Of a stretch of 64,000 bases of DNA, positions 48,281 through 57,385 are shown in pieces; the stretch's first letter is position 1; every line of letters starts with the position of its first letter. A program made the position numbers and the translations under genes. Below the pieces are notes generated by a model. That model saw only the letters and a program-made list of their open reading frames with translations. It was not told the DNA's origin and searched no databases. This DNA is from Micrococcales bacterium (GTDB lineage: Bacteria > Actinomycetota > Actinomycetes > Actinomycetales > Cellulomonadaceae), in contig WQWY01000003.1 in NCBI GenBank assembly GCA_009785115.1, positions 102,167 to 166,166 of the forward strand, written 5' to 3'.

Positions 48281-50290
48281 CTAGATGTCGAGGAATCGGA
48301 CGTCCTTGGCGTTGTGCTGGATGAATGTGCGCCGCGACTCCACGTCGTCGCCCATCAAGATCGTGAAGATCTCGTCGGCCGTGGCGGCCTCGTCCAGGGT
48401 GACCTGCAACAACGTCCTGTTAGCCGGGTCCATCGTCGTGTCCCACAGCTCGGTGTAGTCCATCTCGCCCAGACCCTTGTAGCGCTGGATGCCGCCCTCC
48501 TTCGGCAGGCGACGCCCGTTGGCCTGGCCGTCAGCGATGACGACGTCACGCTCCCGGTCGGAGTACACGTAGTCGTGCGGCGCGTTCGACCACTTGATCC
48601 GGTACAGCGGCGGTTGGGCCATGTACACGTGGCCGCCGGTGATGAGCTCGGGCATGTACCGGAACAGCAGCGTCAGCAGCAGGGTGCGGATGTGCTGGCC
48701 GTCCACGTCGGCGTCGGCCATGAGCACGATCTTGTGATACCGCAGCCGGGCGAGGTCGAAATCCTCACCGATGCCGGTGCCGAAGGCCGTGATGAGAGCC
48801 TCGACCTCCCGGTTGCCCAGAGCGCGGTCGAGCCTGGCCCGCTCGACGTTGAGGATCTTGCCGCGGATCGGGAGGATCGCCTGCCGGTGCGGGTCGCGCC
48901 CGCGCACCGCCGAACCGCCGGCCGAGTCTCCCTCGACGATGAAGACCTCGCACTCTTCGGGCTTGTTCGACTGGCAGTCCTTGAGCTTGCCGGGCATGCC
49001 GCCAGACTCCAGCAGCCCCTTGCGTCGGGCACCCTCGCGCGCCTTGCGCGCCGCCATGCGGGCGACCGCGGCCTGGATCGACTTGCGGATGATCTCCTTG
49101 GCCTCGTTCGGGTGGGCGTCCAACCAGTCTCCGAACCGGTCGTTGACCACCTTCTGCACGAAGGTCTTCGCCTCGGTGTTGCCGAGCTTGGTCTTGGTCT
49201 GGCCCTCGAACTGCGGCTCGCCCAGCTTCACCGAGACCACCGCGGTCAGGCCCTCGCGCACGTCGTCACCGGTGAGGTTCTGGTCCTTCTCCTTCAGCAG
49301 GCCCTTGTCTCGGGCGTAGCGATTCACCAGCGACGTCATCGCGGCACGGAAACCCTCTTCGTGGGTGCCGCCCTCGGTGGTCGAGATCGTGTTCGCGAAG
49401 GTGTGGACCGACTCGACATAGGCCCCGGTCCACTGCATGGCGATCTCGACGCTGATGCGCCGCTCGGTGTCCTCAGCCTCGAAGTCGATGACGTCGGCGT
49501 GCACCGGCTCTTGTTTCTTCGAATGGTTCAGGTGCTTGACGTAATCGATGAGCCCGCCCTCGTAGCGGTAGCTGACCGTGCGCGGCTTGGCCTGGTCGTC
49601 GCTGTCGGCCAGCTCGTCGTCAGCGACGATGTGATCGGGACGCTCGTCGGTGAGGGTCAGACGCAGGCCCTTGTTCAGGAAGGCCATCTGCTGGAAGCGC
49701 GAGCGCAGCGTCTCGAAGTCGTAGACCGTCGTCTCGAAGATCTCCGGGTCGGCCCAGAACGTGACGATCGTGCCGGTGACACCCGTGGGCTCGCCCTTGG
49801 CCAAGGGCGCCTTCGGGGCGCCGCGCTCGTACGACTGCCGCCACACGTGCCCCTGGCGGTGGACCTCGACGTCCACCTGGGCCGACAGCGCGTTGACCAC
49901 CGACACGCCGACCCCGTGCAGACCACCGGAGACCGCGTACCCGCCACCGCCGAACTTCCCGCCGGCGTGCAGCACGGTGAGCACCACCTCGACGGCGGGC
50001 TTGCCCTCCGACTGCACGATGTCGACCGGGATGCCGCGCCCGTCGTCGACCACACGGACCCCACCGTCAGCGAGCAGCGTCACCTGGATGTCGCTGGCGT
50101 GACCAGCGAGCGCCTCGTCCACAGAGTTGTCCACAACTTCGTAGACCAGGTGGTGCAGACCACGTTCTCCGGTCGACCCGATGTACATGCCTGGTCGCTT
50201 GCGCACTGCCTCCAGGCCTTCGAGGACGGTGATCGCGCTGGCGTCGTAGTCGGCGGTCGTGGTCTGCGTGGTGATGCCGTCGTCTGCCAC
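48281..50290 (-). CDS. gyrB: DNA gyrase subunit B
   Basis: The ATPase subunit of gyrase has about 669 residues. The GHKL site shows [15 protein letters not shown] (catalytic Glu), [11 protein letters not shown] and [14 protein letters not shown], and the TOPRIM part shows [23 protein letters not shown] and [12 protein letters not shown] chose GTG 50290 because GAGGAG lies about 11 bases upstream; GTG 50317 would add nine residues (RLRGEPPP). A promoter-like sequence lies 130 bp upstream. All catalytic residues appear intact. Confidence 0.96.
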   Translation of the reverse strand: MADDGITTQTTTADYDASAITVLEGLEAVRKRPGMYIGSTGERGLHHLVYEVVDNSVDEALAGHASDIQVTLLADGGVRVVDDGRGIPVDIVQSEGKPAVEVVLTVLHAGGKFGGGGYAVSGGLHGVGVSVVNALSAQVDVEVHRQGHVWRQSYERGAPKAPLAKGEPTGVTGTIVTFWADPEIFETTVYDFETLRSRFQQMAFLNKGLRLTLTDERPDHIVADDELADSDDQAKPRTVSYRYEGGLIDYVKHLNHSKKQEPVHADVIDFEAEDTERRISVEIAMQWTGAYVESVHTFANTISTTEGGTHEEGFRAAMTSLVNRYARDKGLLKEKDQNLTGDDVREGLTAVVSVKLGEPQFEGQTKTKLGNTEAKTFVQKVVNDRFGDWLDAHPNEAKEIIRKSIQAAVARMAARKAREGARRKGLLESGGMPGKLKDCQSNKPEECEVFIVEGDSAGGSAVRGRDPHRQAILPIRGKILNVERARLDRALGNREVEALITAFGTGIGEDFDLARLRYHKIVLMADADVDGQHIRTLLLTLLFRYMPELITGGHVYMAQPPLYRIKWSNAPHDYVYSDRERDVVIADGQANGRRLPKEGGIQRYKGLGEMDYTELWDTTMDPANRTLLQVTLDEAATADEIFTILMGDDVESRRTFIQHNAKDVRFLDI

Positions 50291-50419
50291 TGGCGGTGGT
50301 TCTCCTCGAAGTCTCACACGGGGCGGAGGATGCCTGCCGAGCCCTCAGAGGGCAGATCACTCCACGATGCTCACGTTCGCTTGTCCTGACCGTCGCGGAC
50401 GCGCCGAGACAGCGGGTTC

Positions 50420-50447
50420 AGTCTACCCCTCAGGGCGTGTCTCCCAA
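50420..50447 (-). promoter_or_regulatory. gyrB: Candidate gyrB promoter
   Basis: On the minus strand TTGGGA (50447-50442) and TAGACT (50425-50420) are separated by 16 bases and fit housekeeping -35 and -10 elements. They lie about 130 bases before the chosen gyrB start. No other pair in the 213-bp gap is as good. Confidence 0.5.
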
Positions 50448-50480
50448 CTCCGAGAGAGACAGCTCTGTACCGCACCTTGT

Positions 50481-50530
50481 CGTGTCGCGCGGACCGCGTG
50501 GCTCTAACCCCACGTGTCGCGCGGACCGCG
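50481..50530. repeat. Direct 18-bp repeat at the 3' end of the DUF721 gene
   Basis: CGTGTCGCGCGGACCGCG occurs at 50481-50498 and again at 50513-50530, 32 bases apart. The second copy covers the last codons of the DUF721 gene (stop at 50504-50506). It is probably a small local duplication and may explain the Gly/Arg-rich end of that protein. Confidence 0.5.
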
Positions 50531-51025
50531 ACCAGGCACACGGAGCCTGCCGCGACCAAAACCTGGACCCGAGGGCCCCAGGACACGCACCTCGACCACC
50601 GTGCCAGCACCCAGCGCCTCGTCGCACCGCGTGATCAAGGCCGAGGTCATCAGGCTCAGCTCGGTCTTCCACGCGGTGGACGACGCCTGGATCGTGAGAA
50701 GCCCCGCGTCCAGGCTGACGGGCTCGCAGTGATCGGCCACCTGAGCGCCGACGATCTCGCGCCAACGGGCGGCCAGGCTCCCGGCCTGCAGGCCCGCGTC
50801 CCACCCCAGGTCGAGCGCCAGGTCACGGGCCGTCGTCCCGACCAGCTGCGGGTCACGCGCGTCCGCACCGGCCGCGCTCATCGCCCTCGCTGGGGCAGGC
50901 GTGCCCGGGCGCAGGCCCTTCGACCGTGCGGCGCGACGTGCCCGAGCCAGGGCCGCCCGGGCCACCTGGTCGGGCGGCACCCGCCGCTCGGCACCCCGGT
51001 CGGGGGAGCCCGCCTCAGAGGACAC
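50504..51025 (-). CDS. DUF721 / DciA-like protein
   Basis: The 173-residue protein carries the DUF721 core: [44 protein letters not shown]. The N-terminal 75 residues are basic and Ala/Arg-rich, and the end is Gly/Arg-rich. DciA proteins help load the replicative helicase DnaB in bacteria that lack DnaC, and the gene between recF and gyrB is the usual actinobacterial location. The GTG start at 51025 overlaps the end of recF by 11 bases, so it is translated with recF. The helicase-loading role comes from studied relatives, not from this sequence. Confidence 0.88.
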   Translation of the reverse strand: MSSEAGSPDRGAERRVPPDQVARAALARARRAARSKGLRPGTPAPARAMSAAGADARDPQLVGTTARDLALDLGWDAGLQAGSLAARWREIVGAQVADHCEPVSLDAGLLTIQASSTAWKTELSLMTSALITRCDEALGAGTVVEVRVLGPSGPGFGRGRLRVPGRGPRDTWG

Positions 51026-52208
51026 GTGTCACCTCGCCGGCCACGACGTCGACCCGGGCTCCGGACAGCGGCCGCGGCACGTCCTCGAGCACCGCGGCGG
51101 TGATGATGACCTGGCCCGCGTCAGCGACCAGCCCGGCCAGCCTGTCGCGACGCCGGGCGTCGAGCTCTGCGAACACGTCGTCCAGCAGCAGCACCGGCTC
51201 AGAGTCCTCACCCCAGGGCTCGTCAGAGAGCAGCCTCCACGACGCCAGCCTCAGGGCCAGGGCGAACGACCACGACTCTCCGTGGCTGGCATACCCCTTG
51301 GCCGGCAGCCCGCCCAGGGTCAGGGTCAGGTCGTCACGGTGCGGGCCGACCAGGCTCACCCCCCGTTCGATCTCCTTGGTGCGCAGCGCCCCCATCGCGG
51401 CGAGCAGCCGCGCCTCGACCCGCTCGGTCGTCTCGTCGCCCCGCGTGTCGTCACTTCGTGTGCCGTCACCCTGCACGTCGTCGGGGGAGCGCTCGACCGC
51501 GTCCAGCGACGAGGCGTACTCGATCTGTGCGACACCCTGGCCGGCGCTGACCTCCTCATAGGCTGCCGCGACACGGGGTCGCAGATCGTCCACCAGCCGC
51601 CGCCGCGCCACGATCACCTGAGCACCGACCTGCGCGAGCTTGGCGTCCCACACGTCGAGGGTCCGCAGGTCTGCCGGCCCGCCGCGCTGGCGCACCGCCG
51701 CCCCCGCGGTCTTCAGCAACGCTCCACGCTGACGCAGCACCCTGTCCAGGTCGGTCAGCACCCCGGCCAGACGTGGCACCCGTTGCACCAGCAGCTGGTC
51801 GAGAAACCGTCGTCGTCCGTCGGGGTCACCCTTGACCAGCACGAGGTCTTCGGGGGCGAACAGCACCGTGCGCACCAGGCCGAGCACCTCGCGGGCCCGG
51901 ACCGGCGAGCCACCGTTGACCCTGGCCCTGTTCGCCTTGCCGGCCACGATCTCGACCTCGACCGTCGCCGACCGCTCGGCGCGCACGACCTTCGCCCGCA
52001 CCAGGGCACGGTCAGCACCCGCGCGGATCAGCGGCGCGTCAGCCGAGACCCTGTGGCTGGACAGCGACGCAAGATAGCCGATCGCCTCGACCAGGTTCGT
52101 CTTGCCCTGCCCGTTGGGCCCGACCAGCGCGGTCACCCCCGGCTCGAGCGCGAGGTCTACCTGGGCGTAGCCGCGGAAGTCGACCAACGACAGATGAGCG
52201 ACGTGCAT
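51015..52208 (-). CDS. recF: DNA replication/repair protein RecF
   Basis: The 397-residue SMC-like ATPase acts in gap repair and RecA loading. It starts [21 protein letters not shown] with Walker [10 protein letters not shown] (residues 30-38). Near the end it has the Walker B/D-loop segment [18 protein letters not shown] followed by GQVIITA, and the signature-like [14 protein letters not shown] lies before it. An acidic, Asp/Thr-rich loop (about residues 240-262, [17 protein letters not shown]) is an unusual insertion. ATG 52208 is 5 bases behind the gnd stop. Confidence 0.95.
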   Translation of the reverse strand: MHVAHLSLVDFRGYAQVDLALEPGVTALVGPNGQGKTNLVEAIGYLASLSSHRVSADAPLIRAGADRALVRAKVVRAERSATVEVEIVAGKANRARVNGGSPVRAREVLGLVRTVLFAPEDLVLVKGDPDGRRRFLDQLLVQRVPRLAGVLTDLDRVLRQRGALLKTAGAAVRQRGGPADLRTLDVWDAKLAQVGAQVIVARRRLVDDLRPRVAAAYEEVSAGQGVAQIEYASSLDAVERSPDDVQGDGTRSDDTRGDETTERVEARLLAAMGALRTKEIERGVSLVGPHRDDLTLTLGGLPAKGYASHGESWSFALALRLASWRLLSDEPWGEDSEPVLLLDDVFAELDARRRDRLAGLVADAGQVIITAAVLEDVPRPLSGARVDVVAGEVTRVL

Positions 52209-52213
52209 ACCGA

Positions 52214-53107
52214 TCAGGAACCAGCGGGTCTGACCGCGTGCCCGCCGAACTGCTGGCGCAGCGCGGCGACAGCCTTCATCGCGGGGGAGCGGTCTTGCCT
52301 CGAGGCGAACCGTGCGAACAGCGCGGCGGAGATGACCGGAGCCGGCACCGCCAGGTCGATGGCCTCGTTCACCGTCCAGCGGCCCTCTCCCGAGTCGGCC
52401 ACCCAGGCGTCCAGACGGGCCAGCTCTGGGTCATCAGCCAGCGCCGCGACGAGCAGGTCCAGCAGCCAGGAGCGGACGACCGTGCCGCGCGACCACGCAC
52501 GGATCGTCGCCGGGACGTCGGTGACCAGGTCGCTCTTGGCCGACAGCAGCTCGTAGCCCTCGGCGTAGGCCTGCATCAGGCCGTACTCGACGCCGTTGTG
52601 CACCATCTTGGCGAAGTGGCCGGCACCGACCGGCCCGACGTGGACGAAGCCCTCCTCACGCGGACCTTCAGGACGCAGGGCGTCGAACACCGGCATCAAG
52701 GCCGCCACGTGCTCGGCGTCGCCCCCGACCATGAGGCCGTAGCCGTAGCGCTCTCCCCACACCCCGCCGGAGACGCCGGCGTCGACGAACCCGATGCCGC
52801 GCTCGGCCAGCATCGCGGCGTGAGCGGCGTCGTCGGTGTACGCGGTGTTGCCACCGTCGACCACCAGGTCACCCGAGCTGAGCAAGCCGGCCAGCTCGGT
52901 GAGCACGCCGTCGGTGATCTCACCGGCGGGGACCATCACCCAGACCGCACGGGACCCTGGCGACAGCGCCTCGACCATGGCTGCCAGCGAGTCGACGTCG
53001 GAGACCTCTCTGTCGCGGTCGTAACCGACCACCTCGACCCCGTGCTCACGCAGACGCCGGCGCATGTTGGCGCCCATCTTGCCCAGACCGACAAGCCCTA
53101 GCCTCAT
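52214..53107 (-). CDS. gnd: 6-phosphogluconate dehydrogenase, short (GndA) type
   Basis: The 297-residue enzyme oxidises and decarboxylates 6-phosphogluconate to ribulose 5-phosphate. The Rossmann motif [12 protein letters not shown] is at the start, [11 protein letters not shown] and [21 protein letters not shown] follow, and the catalytic Lys is in [26 protein letters not shown]. Its length is that of the NAD-type short form, not the 470-residue classical enzyme. ATG 53107 with AGGAGGAG upstream gives the typical MRLGLVGLG start, so the longer frame to 53353 is not used. Sitting between dnaN and recF is characteristic of many actinobacteria. Confidence 0.95.
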   Translation of the reverse strand: MRLGLVGLGKMGANMRRRLREHGVEVVGYDRDREVSDVDSLAAMVEALSPGSRAVWVMVPAGEITDGVLTELAGLLSSGDLVVDGGNTAYTDDAAHAAMLAERGIGFVDAGVSGGVWGERYGYGLMVGGDAEHVAALMPVFDALRPEGPREEGFVHVGPVGAGHFAKMVHNGVEYGLMQAYAEGYELLSAKSDLVTDVPATIRAWSRGTVVRSWLLDLLVAALADDPELARLDAWVADSGEGRWTVNEAIDLAVPAPVISAALFARFASRQDRSPAMKAVAALRQQFGGHAVRPAGS

Positions 53108-53162
53108 GACGACTCCTCCTGCGTCCGAGCCGATCTCGTCCGTCGCGAGGACGCCGGCGAGG

Positions 53163-54293
53163 TCAGCCGGCGAAGCGGATCGGCACCAACAGGTAACGGT
53201 AGTCGCGCACGTCGTCGCCAGCCGCCTCAGGCTGACCGGTGAACTCGACCGGCTTGGTCGGGTGCGTGAACGCCAGGCGCACGTACGGGGTGTCGATCGC
53301 GCCGAGACCGTCAAGCAGGTACTGAGGGTTGAACGCCACGGAGATGTCCTCACCGACCAGCGTCGCCTCGAGCGCCTCCGACGCCTGGGCGTCGTCGCCC
53401 TGCCCGGCGTTGAGCACCACCTGGCCCTCGGAGAACGACAGCCGCACCGGGGTGTTGCGCTCGGCGACCAGCGACACGCGCTTGGTCGCGTCGATGAGCC
53501 CCTGACACTCGACCACCGCGTGGATCGGGCTCTCGTCAGGGAAGAGGCGCCGCACCGGCGGGTAGTCGCCGTCCACCAGCAGGCTGGTCGTCTGACGACC
53601 GCCGGCCTCGAAGCCGATCAGGTCGACCCCGCCGCTGTCCGACAGAGCCACCGTCACCTCGCCCGACGCGCCGAGCGTGCGTGCGGCGTCGGTCAGGGTC
53701 TTGGCCCGGACCAAGGACACCGCCGAGACCTCCGGCGAGCTCGGCCGCCAGATCAGCTCGCGCAGCGCCAGGCGGTAACGGTCGGTGGCCAGCAGCGTGA
53801 GCTTCTCACCCTCGAGCTCCATCCGCACCGCGGTGAGCAGCGGCAGCGTGTCGTCACGGCTGGCGGCGACCGTGACCTGACCCACGGCGTGGGTGAACGC
53901 GTCGCCGTCGACCACACCCTGGGCGGGCGGCATCGCCGGCAGAGCCGGGTAGTCCTCGACGGGCATCGTCAGGAGCGTGAAACGGCTGGCCCCGCAGGTC
54001 ACCTGCACCTTCGTGCCCTCGAGCGCGAGCTCGACAGGCTTGTCAGGCAGGGAGCGAGAGATCTCCGCGAGCAGCTTGCCCGAGACCAGCACGACCCCCG
54101 GCTCGGCCACGTCGGCGGCCACCGAGGATCGCGCGGAGACCTCGTAGTCGAAGCTGGACAGCTGCAAGGTCCCGGCAGCGTCGGCCTCGATGCGTACCCC
54201 TGCCAGCACAGGCACCGGAGGACGGGTCGGCAGGCTCCGTGCGGTCCACGTCACAGCGTCAGCCAGGACGTCCCGCTCCACCCGGAACTTCAT
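53163..54293 (-). CDS. dnaN: DNA polymerase III sliding clamp (beta subunit)
   Basis: The 376-residue protein forms the ring that tethers polymerase to DNA. It starts MKFRVERDVLADAVTWTARSLPTRPPVPVLAGV and contains the three repeated clamp domains, with TLLTMPVEDYPALP in the first/second linker, LLATDRYRLALREL in the second domain and FNPQYLLDGLGAI and the final YRYLLVPIRF. ATG 54293 is preferred to the GTG or ATG 27 bases earlier because it gives the family start and has GGAAGGTGT upstream. It is next to the origin region. Confidence 0.96.
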   Translation of the reverse strand: MKFRVERDVLADAVTWTARSLPTRPPVPVLAGVRIEADAAGTLQLSSFDYEVSARSSVAADVAEPGVVLVSGKLLAEISRSLPDKPVELALEGTKVQVTCGASRFTLLTMPVEDYPALPAMPPAQGVVDGDAFTHAVGQVTVAASRDDTLPLLTAVRMELEGEKLTLLATDRYRLALRELIWRPSSPEVSAVSLVRAKTLTDAARTLGASGEVTVALSDSGGVDLIGFEAGGRQTTSLLVDGDYPPVRRLFPDESPIHAVVECQGLIDATKRVSLVAERNTPVRLSFSEGQVVLNAGQGDDAQASEALEATLVGEDISVAFNPQYLLDGLGAIDTPYVRLAFTHPTKPVEFTGQPEAAGDDVRDYRYLLVPIRFAG

Positions 54294-54684
54294 ACGACAC
54301 CTTCCATCATCTGTGCACACCTGTCCGGGCGAACATTACGCCAACCTGGTCCCGCTGTGCGTCGTGCTGTCCGGTCGTGTTGCTCCCCGCTGTCCGACCG
54401 TGGATCGTGCCCCTCGACGGTGTGCGGATCTTCCATCTTTGTTGTCTCTCGTCGTCGTCATCGGTGCTGTGGATCCTGTGGACGAGCGGCGTCGGTGCAG
54501 GTGCCGCCGCACGTCGGCGTGTGGACCGGCACCAGGACGTCGCTGGGGACGAGCACGGGTGCCGGTGGACAGGCCGCCAGGTCTCCTGAGCTGTCCACGG
54601 GCCGAAAGCCTGTGATCCACACCCGGTGGGGCGTCGTCCACCGTCGTCCACAGCCTTGTCCACATGTGTGGGTAGGCGCGGTGA
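54294..54684. other. oriC: Probable oriC: dnaA-dnaN gap with DnaA boxes
   Basis: The 391-bp gap holds many DnaA-box matches. TTGTCCACA is perfect at 54656-54664, with TCGTCCACA (54644-54652), TCGTCCACC (54634-54642), TGATCCACA (54613-54621) and CTGTCCACG near 54592 all in the same orientation. TGTGGACGA and TGTGGATCC (54468-54485) face the other way. A T-rich patch (54427-54450) could be the unwinding element. The location between dnaA and dnaN is where the origin lies in Streptomyces and Mycobacterium. No gene is present here. Confidence 0.8.
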
Positions 54685-56157
54685 TCATCCGCGGCTGGTC
54701 TGCTTGATCCGGTTGGTCAGCTCGGTGACCTGGTTGTAGATCGAGCGCTTCTCGGCCATCTGCGACTGGATCTTGCGGTAGGCGTGCATGACGGTGGTGT
54801 GGTCGCGCCCGCCGAACGCGTCGCCGATCTTCGGCAAGGACAGGTCGGTGAGCTCGCGGCACAGGTACATGGCGATCTGGCGCGCGGTGACCAGCGTGCG
54901 CGAGCGGCTGGTGCTGCACAGGTCGTCGATGGTCAGGCCGAAGTACGAGGCGGTCTGACCGATGATGGTCGCCGCGCTGATCTCCGCCGTCTCGTCGTCG
55001 GTGATGAGGTCCCGCAGCACCATCTCGGCCAGCGACCGGTCGACCTGCTGGCGGTTGAGGTTGGCGAAGGCGGTGACCCGGATCAGGGCCCCCTCCAGCT
55101 CGCGGATGTTCGAGGAGATGCGGCTCGCGATGTAGCTGAGCACGTCGTCGGGGGCGTCCAGGTGCTCGCTCGCGGCCTTCTTGCGCAAGATCGCGATGCG
55201 GGTCTCCAGGTCGGGCGGCTGCACGTCGGTGAGCAGACCCATCTCGAAGCGAGACCGCATCCTGTCCTCGAACCCGTTGAGACGCTTGGGGGGCACGTCC
55301 GAGGTGAGCACCACCTGCTTGTTCGTGTTGTGCAGGGCGTTGAAGGTGTGGAAGAACTCCTCCATCGTCTGCTCCTTGCCCTGGAGGAACTGGATGTCGT
55401 CGACCAGGAGGATGTCGGTGTCGCGGTAGCGGCGCTGGAACGCGCCGGCCTTGCCCTCGGAGATGGAGTTGATGAAGTCGTTCGTGAACTCCTCGGAGTT
55501 CACGTAGCGCACCCGGATGCCGGGGTACAGGTGCTGGGCGTAGTGACCGATGGCGTGCAGCAGGTGGGTCTTGCCCAGACCAGAGCCGCCGTAGATGAAC
55601 AGGGGGTTGTACGCGTTGGCGGGGGCCTCGGCGACGGCGACGGCCGCGGCGTGGGCGAACCGGTTGGACGCGCCGATGACGAACGTGTCGAACTGGTACT
55701 TGGGGTGAAGGCGGGCGGCTTCGACCGGGCCCGACGTGGCCGCTGGCCCGGGGCGGTCGGCGACGTGCGGAGGCACGAGAGACAAGGAGGGTCGTGGCGT
55801 CTCGACCGGTGGGGGAGCAGGGGGCTGCGTCTCTGAGGGCGGTGTCGGGTCGCTGCCGAGCGACGCGCTCGCGCCGGGCGCTGTGTCGGTGTCGAACGTC
55901 GGGTCGACGGTGACGGCGATGCGGGCCTCTCGGCCGAGCGTGGCGCTGAGGGCCTCGACCACCGCGCTCCGGATGCGGGTCTCGATGAAGTCCTTGGTGA
56001 AGTCGTTGCCGACCACCAGGAGCATCGTGCCGTCGAGGATGCCCAGGGGGCGGGCGAGCCGGACGAACGCGGCGTCGCGGGCCGTGATGTCAGGGCTCTC
56101 GGCCAGGAGGAGCGACGCCCGTTCCCAGACGCTGGTGAAGTCGTCGTGTGCCGCCAC
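54685..56157 (-). CDS. dnaA: Chromosomal replication initiator DnaA
   Basis: The 490-residue initiator binds DnaA boxes and opens oriC. Domain I starts FTSVWERASLLLAESPDIT. Domain II is a Pro/Ser-rich linker (about residues 95-155). Domain III has YQFDTFVIGASNRFAHAAA, Walker A GGSGLGKTH, Walker B ILLVDDIQFLQGKE and sensor motifs. Domain IV ends with the signature GGRDHTTVMHAYRKI. GTG 56157 is chosen because it gives the family N-terminus (MAAHDDFTSVW); the much longer open frame to 57084 runs through the control region and rpmH and is not real. DnaA boxes upstream suggest autoregulation. Confidence 0.96.
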   Translation of the reverse strand: MAAHDDFTSVWERASLLLAESPDITARDAAFVRLARPLGILDGTMLLVVGNDFTKDFIETRIRSAVVEALSATLGREARIAVTVDPTFDTDTAPGASASLGSDPTPPSETQPPAPPPVETPRPSLSLVPPHVADRPGPAATSGPVEAARLHPKYQFDTFVIGASNRFAHAAAVAVAEAPANAYNPLFIYGGSGLGKTHLLHAIGHYAQHLYPGIRVRYVNSEEFTNDFINSISEGKAGAFQRRYRDTDILLVDDIQFLQGKEQTMEEFFHTFNALHNTNKQVVLTSDVPPKRLNGFEDRMRSRFEMGLLTDVQPPDLETRIAILRKKAASEHLDAPDDVLSYIASRISSNIRELEGALIRVTAFANLNRQQVDRSLAEMVLRDLITDDETAEISAATIIGQTASYFGLTIDDLCSTSRSRTLVTARQIAMYLCRELTDLSLPKIGDAFGGRDHTTVMHAYRKIQSQMAEKRSIYNQVTELTNRIKQTSRG

Positions 56158-56196
56158 TGGTCCCTCGTCTCGATCGGCGCGGTCGACGGTGCTAGG

Positions 56197-56322
56197 TCGT
56201 CCACACAGTTGTCCACATCTGTGTGTCGCTCCGTAACACGCTCGTGACCTGAGCGGGGATGTCAGGGGCAGAGGCGTCTGTCCACACCCCGCGCGGGGTG
56301 CGGCGGACTCTCGACGTCCACA
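56197..56322. promoter_or_regulatory. DnaA-box cluster upstream of dnaA
   Basis: Four boxes lie in the 427-bp gap between dnaA and rpmH: TCGTCCACA (56197-56205), TTGTCCACA (perfect, 56209-56217), CTGTCCACA (56278-56286) and ACGTCCACA (56314-56322). The first two sit 40-60 bases before the dnaA start and overlap its likely promoter, so DnaA probably represses itself. They may also belong to a bipartite origin. The rest of the gap carries the rpmH promoter and no gene. Confidence 0.65.
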
Positions 56323-56409
56323 GGCTCTGGCATCCGCGGCTCTCGTGGCCGATGGTAGTGCGCAGAGAGCCGGCGAACCTACCTGGTGGGGGATCGGAGC
56401 TCGATGTAT

Positions 56410-56438
56410 TTGACCCTCTCCGGCGTGTCGCGTAGCGT
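56410..56438 (+). promoter_or_regulatory. rpmH: Candidate rpmH promoter
   Basis: TTGACC (56410-56415) and TAGCGT (56433-56438) are separated by 17 bases, a good housekeeping promoter for an actinobacterium. It leaves a leader of about 140 bases before the rpmH start at 56585. Confidence 0.55.
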
Positions 56439-56584
56439 TGGGCAGCCTGAGCTCGCGAGCAGCCGCGACGCGCATGTCGTCGCACGCGCCGAGGTCCTTC
56501 GACCTCGCCCGTGTCCTGTGCTCGTGAGGAGGGCTTCTGGACCACGGTTGCGCTGCTGCGCGGCCCTTCGCTGATGGAGTAGTC

Positions 56585-56722
56585 GTGAGCAAGCGTACGT
56601 TCCAGCCGAACAACCGCCGCCGTGCCAAGACCCACGGTTTCCGCCTTCGCATGCGCACCCGCGCGGGTCGCGCGATCCTCGCGGCTCGCCGTCGCAAGGG
56701 CCGCAGCGAGCTCTCTGCCTGA
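56585..56722 (+). CDS. rpmH: Ribosomal protein L34
   Basis: The 45-residue basic protein of the large ribosomal subunit begins [19 protein letters not shown] and continues [20 protein letters not shown], an exact L34 pattern. The GTG start is at 56585. It is the first gene of the conserved rpmH-rnpA-yidD-yidC-jag run that reads away from dnaA. Confidence 0.97.
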   Translation: MSKRTFQPNNRRRAKTHGFRLRMRTRAGRAILAARRRKGRSELSA

Positions 56723-56730
56723 CCAGCCCG

Positions 56731-57090
56731 GTGCTTCCCGCGGAGCATCGGATGCGCCGTTCGGCGGACTTCGCTCGGACGGTGCGCGACGGTGCGCGAT
56801 CTGGCCGGCAGACGCTGGTGGTGCACCTGGTCCACGACGACCAGGACGCCGGTGCTCGGGTGGGGTTCGTCGTGCCGCGCTCTGTCGGTGGTGCCGTGGT
56901 GCGCAACAAGGTCAAGCGACGCCTCCGGGCGATCGTGGCAGACCGTCTGCCGGCCTTCGGCGGGGACGACGTCGTGGTCCGTGCGCTGCCAGGTGCCGCC
57001 GAGGTCTCGATGAGGCGTCTGGCAGACGACCTGGACAGCGCGGTGCGGACCGCACGGCGACGAGCGCTGGAGAAGTCGTCCCATGAATAG
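56731..57090 (+). CDS. rnpA: Ribonuclease P protein component
   Basis: The 119-residue protein assists the RNA subunit of RNase P in trimming tRNA 5' ends. It starts MLPAEHRMRRSADFARTVRDG and has the basic RNR-type motif in VVRNKVKRRLRAIV, with VGFVVPRSVGGA before it. The GTG start at 56731 lies 8 bases behind rpmH, and its end overlaps yidD by 8 bases. Confidence 0.95.
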   Translation: MLPAEHRMRRSADFARTVRDGARSGRQTLVVHLVHDDQDAGARVGFVVPRSVGGAVVRNKVKRRLRAIVADRLPAFGGDDVVVRALPGAAEVSMRRLADDLDSAVRTARRRALEKSSHE

Positions 57091-57367
57091 GCCTGTGTTG
57101 TTCGTGGCGTCGCTGCCCAGGCGTGCGCTGCTCGGTCTGCTGTGGGTGTATCAGCACGCGATCTCACCGTGGAGATCTCCGAGCTGTCGGTTCTACCCCT
57201 CGTGCTCGCAGTACGCGGTGGTCGCGGTGACGCGGCACGGTGCTGTACGAGGATCGTGGCTGGCGCTGCGTCGCCTGCTGCGCTGCCACCCCTGGACACC
57301 CGGTGGTGTCGATGATGTGCCCGATGTCCGCTCGTCGCGGGTGTGCCACCCGTCGACGTCTCACTGA
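57083..57367 (+). CDS. yidD: Membrane protein insertion efficiency factor YidD
   Basis: The 94-residue protein matches YidD: LGLLWVYQHAISPWRSPSCRFYPSCSQYAVVAV with its three conserved cysteines, then RHGAVRGSWLALRRLLRCHPWTPGGVDDVP. It is a membrane-attached helper of YidC. The ATG at 57083 overlaps the end of rnpA, and yidC follows after 18 bases. Confidence 0.94.
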   Translation: MNRPVLFVASLPRRALLGLLWVYQHAISPWRSPSCRFYPSCSQYAVVAVTRHGAVRGSWLALRRLLRCHPWTPGGVDDVPDVRSSRVCHPSTSH

Positions 57368-57385
57368 GATCAGGAGCTCGACCAG

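Noticed and set aside
45610..48324. 904-codon open frame antisense to gyrA
   Set aside because: It mirrors gyrA in a high-GC genome; its protein is a run of Asp/Arg/Gly/His/Val without any motif, while gyrA is unmistakable.
48257..50389. 710-codon open frame antisense to gyrB
   Set aside because: Shadow of gyrB; no domain.
54685..57084. dnaA extended to a 799-codon protein
   Set aside because: The extra 309 codons cover the dnaA control region and run antisense through rpmH and rnpA; the family start is the GTG at 56157.
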